Source: Rhynchonema sp. JSB1_4 (lineage: Eukaryota > Nematoda > Chromadorea > Monhysterida > Xyalidae). Taken from it: a stretch of DNA of 64,000 nt. The translations under genes and the position numbers were made by a program. Positions 55,800-64,000 of the stretch are shown in pieces. Under the pieces are notes generated by a model. The model was not told the DNA's origin. It saw nothing but the letters and a program-made list of their open reading frames with translations, and ran no database searches. The DNA lies in contig JASAMV010001056.1 in the NCBI GenBank assembly GCA_030248065.1, positions 1 to 64,000 of the forward strand, given 5' to 3'. Positions within the stretch are counted from its first letter, which is position 1; the number at the start of each line of letters is the position of its first letter.

Positions 55800-58700
55800 T
55801 CAATAGTTTTTGAATATAAACATTAATCCCATCACACTTAGACAACGCAACCCTATGACACCGTGTTGTGAAACATCACCCATATCCGTCACCAACGTGT
55901 GCATCTGATCCGAGCGTGTTGTGGCGTGTTGTGCATTGTTGTCAGCGCGGGTGTCAGTCAATGTCAAACTGTTGTCCGTATGTCGTCGTGTGATGTGACG
56001 ACGTTGCGATGCGTTCCGCAGTTGGTCGTCGGCCAGAAAACGTTGCATCAAATGCACACTTTCATTGGTGATTGGCGCTGCAACACACAGCTGAGGTGAT
56101 GTTTCATTGTGGAGTGCATTCAGCATCAGCTCATCACCTCCTGTGCGAATGCACTATAGGTGCTCAAGATTTTCAGATTTGCTGACTCGTTTTGATGCTG
56201 CACAATGGCATTCATGTGGATGCCAAACGCCTCAACTATGTTATTAACTTGCAATTTCGGACCAAGAAGGCAATCGCGCCATCCCCGATCTATAGATTAT
56301 CATAGGAATCTATGTTGGTAAAAAAAACAGCTGTGGATGGTACCCGTTGAAACACTGCAGGTCAGCAAACCAAGTCATGGCAAAATTTGGCACGCAAAGC
56401 GATGTTTGGCGATAACCTTTCCTTTCTCATGATCGACTGTCAAAAGGTTGACACTAAGATTGCTTGGACTGAAGCACCAACACACCAACTCATCAACAAA
56501 GAGGTGCCCCCGATCCTCCTCAGTCACCAACCTTTATGCGATGTTGATGGTTGTGGTTCGTCACACAACGACTCCATCGAGTCCACACACGCTGCCAATG
56601 GTGCTGTTGCCAGGTGCAACATGTGTGGCGAAACTGGGTCATTGCTGCTGCGACCCGTTTGTGGCACTGAACAGTCACGGGCACCACCGGACTCTAAAAA
56701 GCACGAGAAGGTCTGTGTAGTCTTTGTGGGTTTAAGTTTCCAGTTTCCACTGGCTTTCGCATGATCAGTACGTGTGCACCAGATGGCAATGGTGGAACCC
56801 CAAACGAGCTAATTTTGATTGCCTCGCACGCATACATCATCAGTTGCTCATGCGAAAATCGAAAAGTAGTGCGCTGGGAAGTGGGCAGGCTCGATGGAGC
56901 CACAGAGCAGTGCATGCGCTCAGGTTACCCCTGTATGAACTGCAACGTTGCAGCGGTCTCGAACTTGGACCGTTTAACCACAGAATCCAAAGTACCGGTG
57001 GTGTCGTTAGGGGGGTTGGCTGGGGACTACCACATGGGAAATCGGCAGGGGACGTGGGGTATGGGAAATTGTTCACTTTTGGAACAAGTACCCCTAAGAA
57101 ATGACTTTTTGACCTCGAGAAGTACCAAAATTCACCATTTTATGGGAAATTTTTGATTTTTGGGGGTATGTATGGGAAATTTCCCGAGAATTGGCCTGGG
57201 TATGGGAAAATTTCGATTTCTCAACGACACCACTGCAAAGTACAACCCCTCGACCACGCACCAATCAACTGATCCATATCGGATATGTTGTATTCCCTTT
57301 GTTCCAAATGTTCGCTGCTGTCGACACTCTGTGTGCTTTGTACATCATGCCCAGTTGCTGTCAGATGATTGTCAATGTGGTTGAGATGTGCCAAATTAGA
57401 GTCCGAATCGGCGTGGTCCAGTGACAAACTGGTCGCTTCCGGACAGCTGGAGAACGAATTCGGCGCTCCCTCGGCCGCCGCGGCGCTGTAGCTCGTCTGC
57501 TCATCGCTTTTCGGCGACTTCAGACGACCCCAACGCTTGGTGGAGCTCTTGGGAGCAACCTCGATTCTCTGGAATTTAGAGATGAACTTGGTGAAGTGAC
57601 ACGGACAGATTCTTGTTGTTTTTTCTTTGTTAAGAGGATGATTGGGATAAATCCCAATGACAGGTCACACACAGTATTATATACTGTACATGTGATGAAG
57701 GAACTGCCCATTTACGTGTTCTTGACGGCTGGACTGTGCCATGATATGGTACGTATATGTAAGGTCACACTCTATGAAGTTAGCGCGAATGAATTTTGCC
57801 CGTTTGGGCCTGTTTTTCAATGATGGGAGGGGGCCGTACAATAGGACATCATCAGATCAACACGCAACAGATCCGACAAATGCGTATATACATACATATA
57901 TATACATATATACGTCCTCGGCTTTGAAAGCATGCAAATCCCAAGGCATAGTAACACTACGCCAACACGAGCCAGATTTCGGAGGTAGCAGGTTAGTGAA
58001 ATACAGTATAACGTGGCTGCTGATTTGGGAAATCGTGGAGTACAACGCGGTGCGTGAGAATTCCTCTTTCTACTCGTTTTGCAAGCACGCCACCTCCGAA
58101 ATCGGGCTCGTGTTGGCGTAGTTAGCCCTTACCTTGATATTTTTATCCCTGTTCTCCAACGTCATCACACAAGCGATCATCAAAATAAACGTGCCGCAGC
58201 CCATCACTATCGGTCCCACATAGCCGGTGGTCTTGTACGCTATTCGTATCGTGTCGTCCTTGTAGCTGTGCGTCGCGTTGATGTACACCTACAGTATGAC
58301 AATGAATGGGTTACGGTAGGTCTGGCTGCTTTGCTGTTTGAGATCTCGGTCCGCCGACAATACTGTTTCTTAAACGTTTTGAAACATCAGTCAATCGCAT
58401 AGTCACAAAACTGTGATAACAACCTTTGAGCTCAACATGACAAAGTGTCGTTGCAACATCAAATAAAGAAGCCATTGAACATTTTAAAACCAACCGAACC
58501 TCTGATAATGTTTCATCAAAGAATCCAATCACGGTCATTCCAGCCCCGACGGCCATGAGCAACAGACCCAACAGTGTGGCACGGCATGCCGCCCAAGCAG
58601 TCTGAAACATTAGGTCACGCTGATCCAGTTATATAGTCTAATTCTCGAATCGAAACGGTCGAAGGACTTTTTGTACCGCCCCCACAAATCAGGGCACCAA

Positions 58701-61700
58701 CTTGAGAACACATGGCTTTAGGACCATGCGCAAAGAACAAAAATCAACCTGAGGTCTAAAACTGGTCTCTAAGTTTACTGCCCTTGACTGATCCGGGCCG
58801 AATGAAAATTCTTTTCATCCGTTCCATAGCAGTTCGAGGGAATTTGACTCTACCTGGATAGATAATGCACCTGGCTAGGCACCTACATTACATACTGTAC
58901 CTCGAAAAGGTCCCTACGATCAGATTTACTGACATCCGTTGACTGCTGACTGCATCTACTACTTCTATTCAAAATCACTCCTTATATCCACACCTTTCGC
59001 TTGCTCCAGTCCTCTATTGGCATGATATTTTTGATGGTATGAAATTTTGAAAATTATTCCGCGATTCCGAGCAAAAATGTCAAATACAGTATTCCGCCCA
59101 GTATTAATTTTAGCTGTCTGTCAGACAACAACAAATTTAACGAGTATAGCTCGCATGCACAGAATGAGACCAAGATGACAAAAAAAGCAGTCACTCTTCA
59201 GAACTGAGTTCAAAAGTCATAAGATGGAGGTAAAGGGGTTATGGCAAAAAGTCAGACAGTAGTAGGAGCACTCTAAGTATGGAAACACACCTTACTTTCG
59301 TGGCCAAGCGCTTTGAGCCTCACGACCGTGTTCAGATGACGTAACACCATGGCTTGCTCTCTATTGTAATCAAGTGTATCTGTTACTCCAGCAGCACTTT
59401 GCTCGCTGACACTGACATACAAGTATATATATACATAATACATGCAGTAAGTTTTAGGGTGGCGGAAAAGTGCACTGCCATAACGGAAAAAAGCATTTCG
59501 TCACTTTTGCGTCCACGACCATAATAGGTACACACAGTTGGGTTTCCCTTGAAAAAGTGTCCTTAGTCGGTCACGAAACGTTGTGAGTAAAAACAATTGT
59601 GTGGTAAAGCGGTCGAAAAAGATTCAATTCAAAAATAATGACCAGAAACCACGTCCACAAGAGCATCGATGTATGCAAATATTACCTACACCGTTTATGT
59701 TTCACTTAAAACGCACGCCGCATCCTCAACTGATATTTATGGAAAAGTATTTCTGGGCCGCACTATATTTTCACAAGTCAGCATACATGCATAATCAACT
59801 AAGCTGGCTGGCTTGGAGCTTATGGCTTTAGCAAAGAATAGTTTTTTTGTCGCTCTCGTCTACTACTGATTAGAAAATGAGAACAAGTTTGAGCTTTAGT
59901 AATTCTTGTGCCTTCAAAAAACGTCAACAGAACTGGACCAACACGGGAACCGGAACTAAAACCTTTCAGGACATACCATTTTTGAAAGGAACTCATTGCT
60001 TTCCAGTTTTTTTAGCATTCCATCTTATGAGTGGGCTATACATACGCGGCGCAGAGTAATTTTTTCACTAATAAAAGGAAATATGAGGTTCTCAAAGGAA
60101 CGAACGGAAGGCAGTAAATCTTCAGAAACAGGAATAACAACCACATTATGATGACAGAAAGAACACTAATGAAGGAGGTATGTAGGACCGACACCATTCA
60201 ATTTTGAAACCAATTTGAGTCAGTTGAAAATGGGTAATAAAATGACCGGCGGTGTTTTTCAATGGGATCCTGAACAAGAGCTTAAATGTGGGTTATTCTA
60301 ATGTCGTTAACGAAAGTCGTCGCATTATTCCGTGCGTGCTAACGCACTCTCACATTGATTTGGGGGCTGCATTGTGTTTGCGCGAAAAGGGACGGCTTGT
60401 GACCTCAGAAACGGTCCAAAATATATGTAGGATCTTGACTAAATGAATTCTGAACAAAAATTCAGAATACAAACAAACTGTCCACGACAAATTGCACGAC
60501 TACTGAACTTGGATAAAGCAGCATTATGTGGTAAATTGTGAGCCAGACTGGGTGAACTATTTTGAATTATCATCGTCAGGAACTACATAGTACATAATAA
60601 TGCACAGAGTTTTTTATTTTCTTCCGAGCAAAACGCATTCATGCAATTTTGTTGGAATCAAAACTGCAGTCTTTCCAGCGCACTTGCATCACGATTATAC
60701 ATACATATAATACGTAGCTCACGTGTGTACACATAATGCATTTACGTGCACAACTTTGTCATCCAAACCCGCCGGTTAAAAACATCAAAACAATCAGAAC
60801 TGTAAAAGAAGCGTGCTGTGAAACGATACTTCACCCGTTGCGGCCGTAAAAATATTGCAGATGCGCAAAACGCATGTACAGCGGTACACAGATACTACAT
60901 ATGTACATAGTAAACGTATACAGAAGATACAGAATCTATCCGAGATAATTTTGAGACATGTTTCCAGAGCTATGTACTCAAACTGAAATTTCTGTTCTCA
61001 AGTGGGCCAGGTTCTCGCAACTGAAGTGGTTGGTATATACGGACCAACGGTGTGTACAAGTTCTTTATGCAAGTCTTTTCCAGTCCCAAAATCGTGTTAT
61101 CATGCCTGCTCGTGGCAGCGTAATGTGATTTCCCCCTCAGAGTTCCTCTCAGCGCAAACGCAGGGTGTTCAGGTGCGCTTGTGCCGGGGAAATAAAAAGA
61201 CCTTAATGTCAAACGTTCCTCAGACACGCAAGGAATTCTTGGGATCGTATATTTTAAGCGGGAAAAATGATTCACTTTTTTTCAAAAGTTCCGTTCCGTG
61301 TTCCTGTTCCGTAAAGTAAGAATGTATACTCAGCTGGGGGGTATGTCTAAGGGACGCGCTGTCTAAGAGAAGCTTTGTGAGCTTGACGGATCAGGCACCG
61401 AAATGAAAAATATATTCTCATGAGAGTATGGTAAGCGCAGATTACAGCGTATTGGATTTTATGGCACAGAGTGAAGAGAAAACCACCTTGCCAAATACTG
61501 CCTTCACCAAAAAGTGGTCGTCAGAATATATGTATACGAAGGACGAAAACATGGTTGAGGTTGACCACATTTAGCTTTTTAATAGTGAGATGTTTTAGAG
61601 GACCGGAGCCAAACGAAGCGATCTACATACAAAACTCTTAATAATAAGTTTAGAGCGCTCAAAACGCTCAAAACAAAAGCAGTGTTTTGACTATCACACA

Positions 61701-62770
61701 CGTCGTGAATTCGCACTAAAACGATAACCAGGTGCTCCTCAGCCCATCTGGACCTATAACATTGGTCGCACAATGCCTAATGGAGAATTTATCCTAAATG
61801 ACCTTGATTTTCAGGCTCAGTCGCTCTACACCACTTCTGTGGCTACAACTAGCACTTCTGCCAAAACATTTTCACCTGAAAGTAAATGAGCATAAAGTGA
61901 CCACATTGCTGCCGCTTTGAAACGTTCCCTTTACTGCACGCTTTGCGTGTGTGATCTGCAGGTTATTGGGCAGCATAACATCACTATTTTAGCTTATCAT
62001 CGTCAATTCAGGAAATCTTTTGGATGAATCATTGTGCGATTATAACAAGGGCAAGTTTCAGGGCAGCACATTATGACCGCGGTTCGGTCTCAGCAGCCTG
62101 CTGATTCCAACTTTCATCGTCAAGTTGGTGGCCCGTGATCTCATCAGTCTAAAAACCAAAATAACCAGTCAAAGCTTGTGCTGACCTTTTTGTCGACGCT
62201 CTTCCGTATGATGATCTTCGGCGTTTCGTCGTCCTTTTTCTGCTGCATGAGGAAAATTGGGATTTATGTTTTTAGTTTTTGACTCTAGAACGTTAGGATT
62301 TCGAAGTGTTGACTTTTTAAACGAATTTACGAATAAAATATACGGTGTGTGGCGTTCACAAATACCGAATGTTTACGTCATGGAAGTACATAAGTGGCCG
62401 GCAGCCTTGAGTGAAAACACATGTTCGTTAAGCGAAAAAGGTCAGTCTGTTCTTTTTGTCTTCAAAATATGTAGTCTTTGATAAACTTCAAGTCCGACCA
62501 GCTTTCCTCTCTGCACAGTAATTTTTTTACCCACCGACGGAAATCCGCTTTGCACTTCTGCCCCGCTGGACCTTACGCAAGGTGCCTTAGGCAGCACAAT
62601 AAGCTGGTGTGTTGATGTTTCAATGAATACAAAAGAGCTCAGTGCTGTTTAAAGGAAAAAATCAAATTTTCAGCCCCGCAACTGACCACAATTCTGCGTG
62701 GTTTGGCGTCCTTTAGATCATCCATGTGCAGTTTGCCCAGCCCGAGGTTCATGCCCCGTCCGCCAATCAT
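55800..62770 (-). CDS. TMEM200-family membrane protein (seven exons)
   Basis: Exons in coding order: 62770-62687, 62242-62186, 58601-58500, 58288-58133, 57568-57262, 56666-56532 and 56077-55800, giving 372 residues with all phases closing. The family (DUF2371) has two membrane helices near the N-terminus and a long cytoplasmic tail. Here helix 1 is ATLLGLLLMAVGAGMTVIGF. Helix 2 lies in GYVGPIVMGCGTFILMIACV and is followed by the family signature TLENRDKNIK. The short N-terminal segment is basic (KIIIRKSVDKK). The tail is Ser/His/Asp-rich with no domain. The molecular role of the family is poorly known. The last exon may instead splice at G|GTGATG (55880) into further exons. The start ATG is the first in exon 1, and an upstream exon cannot be excluded. 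Confidence 0.8.
56996..57235. mobile_element. hAT-type MITE, copy 2
   Basis: The ends CGGTGGTGTCGTT and AACGACACCACTG (one mismatch) are flanked by the 8-bp duplication CAAAGTAC (56988-56995 and 57236-57243). It shares GGAACAAGTACCCCT-type and GTATGGGAAATTTCCCG words with the copy at 46,630 and is shorter by an internal deletion. It lies in an intron of the TMEM200-like gene, 19 bp from an exon donor. Confidence 0.88.
57885..57916. repeat. TATA/CATA microsatellite
   Basis: Alternating TATATACATACATATATA sequence in an intron of the TMEM200-like gene. Confidence 0.8.
57960..58118. mobile_element. CGCCAACACGAGCC MITE, copy 2
   Basis: CGCCAACACGAGCCAGATTT begins and AAATCGGGCTCGTGTTGGCG ends the element, with TA on each side. 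It lies 14 bp from the 58,133 exon end of the TMEM200-like gene. Confidence 0.85.
58602..62185 (-). other. TMEM200-like intron 2
   Basis: A 3.6-kb intron, AT-rich and with no exon seen. It holds a diverged TTGGTCGCACAATG MITE near 61,762-62,043 and a fragment (GAGCTTGACGGATCAGGC) of the 10,101-type element near 61,378. Confidence 0.6.
61762..62043. mobile_element. TTGGTCGCACAATG MITE, diverged copy
   Basis: ATTGGTCGCACAATGCCTAA opens it and ATCATTGTGCGATTA closes it. The interior shares CAAAACATTTTCACCTGAAA with the 35,235 copy. It is older than the other copies, judging by mismatches. Confidence 0.65.
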
Positions 62771-64000
62771 TTTGGCGTTTAGCGGATTAGTTTGGCGTTG
62801 TGGAAAGAACTTATATTATTGAATTTGGCTTATTTGTTCGCCAAATGGAATTATATTATATAATTTTGTTTTTGCGTCGTGGCTTTGCAACGAGCGCGCT
62901 GGCGCTGCTCCGGGCCATCGGAATTTCGGGGTCGGTTTTTTCATGATATCATCCTTTTGCCTCTGAAAATAAGTGCAAATTGGTTTATTTTGGCCAATTT
63001 TGACAAGTGATGAGTGTAGTTTTGTGTTTCGGACTTTCTGAAAAAAATTGAAAACACGGACAGTGATATCCTAAGTTCCGGTCTGAAATTTAAAAGAACG
63101 CGCTAAAACAGACAATAAAACATCCTGTTCGCGTACTCAGATGCGATTCTCTGGTTTACATACAGAGTAACATTACCAAGTCATGCGTAAACTGTGCTGT
63201 TATCATGTCCATCCAGTTAGTGGGCATGCTTTTGAGCGAACTGCAATGAATTTTGGAAATTTTCCTCCTGGTACCCGATAATCTTCATTCAGACGGTCCG
63301 ATGCTTGCTCCCTCTGGCAACCCTATAGCAACAGCCACCAACTGGGTACTATATTTTATGGCTTCGACTTTATTTATGGCTGGGTAGAGCTCCATATTTT
63401 GGCGAGAGCCTGAATTTTAAAGGCAGCTCATCAGGCTCACAATCTGGAGCACATGCATACGGACATACGTGATTCAAAATTATCAAACTGCCTAAAAGTT
63501 TTCCCGTTCGTCGACAAATAAACCTTTACATATAGTACGCAAAACAAAGTAGGTAGATATTAGCCAACGAAAAAGCATATCATCAGAAAGCAGGTGCACC
63601 AATATGAGAGTACATACGGTATTATAACATCAGGCTTACATCAGATATCGGGCTTGTGGCGCGCTGGTAAAAAAAACTTGTGTCTGCACGGAATAATTAT
63701 TGGATACAAACATTGTGTATATCATCACGTGTACCGTCGGGTTCAAAATCAAATCACTTCACTTGTTGTCACCGAAACTGTTGCTGTTTTAGGGCCAAGT
63801 TCAGTCTTGGAGTTGGAAACGCACCTAGCTTACCGTTGAAGTAACGGACAGGGTATTACATGGGTACACAATGCACCGATTACCCAAACCGGGTACCCAT
63901 CAACATCGCATGCAATGACATGAGTGGTAAAGTCGCAGGCAACATCACATCAAACACTGGTGCCATGATCGCACACATGGGCTATAAATCCATGAGACAC
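62771..64000. other. Upstream region of the TMEM200-like gene
   Basis: No gene is recognised. A minus-strand stretch near 62,870-62,960 after GCCTCTGAAA-like sequence is open and basic (MKKPTPKFRWPGAAP) and could be an upstream exon, but nothing supports it further. Confidence 0.4.

Noticed and set aside
59583..60446. Short plus-strand frames in the TMEM200-like intron
   Set aside because: I looked for decayed transposase motifs and found none.

Overview
This is eukaryotic (animal) DNA: coding exons are short, separated by GT-AG introns, and the space between them is filled with transposons and repeats. Degenerate GCCTAA/TTAGGC tracts (nematode-type telomere hexamer) at about 13,463, 16,870 and 49,325 make a nematode the best guess. 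That is an inference and not proven. The genes were reconstructed by hand from splice sites and reading phase.

Layout. 1-4,526 is a nearly complete tandem satellite array (about 112-116 bp unit, about 40 copies, each with a G run of variable length). 4,527-10,715 holds repeats only. 10,716-11,507 (+) is a two-exon secreted helical protein. 11,524-14,783 is a run of inverted-repeat DNA transposons. 15,080-17,950 (+) is a six-exon alpha-1,3-fucosyltransferase (GT10). 17,951-23,944 is repeat-rich. 23,945-about 25,197 (+) is a secreted C-type-lectin-like gene start. 26,628-33,559 is an LTR-bounded BEL/Pao retrotransposon on the minus strand with one open 1,991-residue polyprotein. 34,097-34,418 (+) is a small possible gene, and 35,677-35,744 (+) is a lectin-like exon that runs into a MITE. 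36,077-37,418 (-) is a three-exon bHLH gene of the Fer3/PTF1A group. 39,199-48,950 (-) is a complete 16-exon TAPT1 orthologue whose reconstructed frame sums exactly to 731 codons plus a stop. Its 3.8-kb first intron is full of G/C-rich low-complexity repeats. 49,749-50,819 (-) looks like the last exons of a class A GPCR with a LINE 3' end inserted in the intron. 52,752-52,957 (-) is a terminal exon with two C2H2 zinc fingers. 55,800-62,770 (-) is a seven-exon TMEM200-family membrane protein.

The genes are unrelated developmental, secretory-pathway and surface genes, not an operon or a pathway. The most unusual content is the mobile DNA. At least eight non-autonomous inverted-repeat families are recognisable, several with clear target-site duplications: TA, the 3-bp TAA/TTA/TCA, and the 8-bp hAT-type pairs. 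One palindromic GGGTG-ended family occurs six times, and two of its copies sit exactly at exon edges. Three homopolymer-rich patches look like unpolished sequence and may mark assembly joins.
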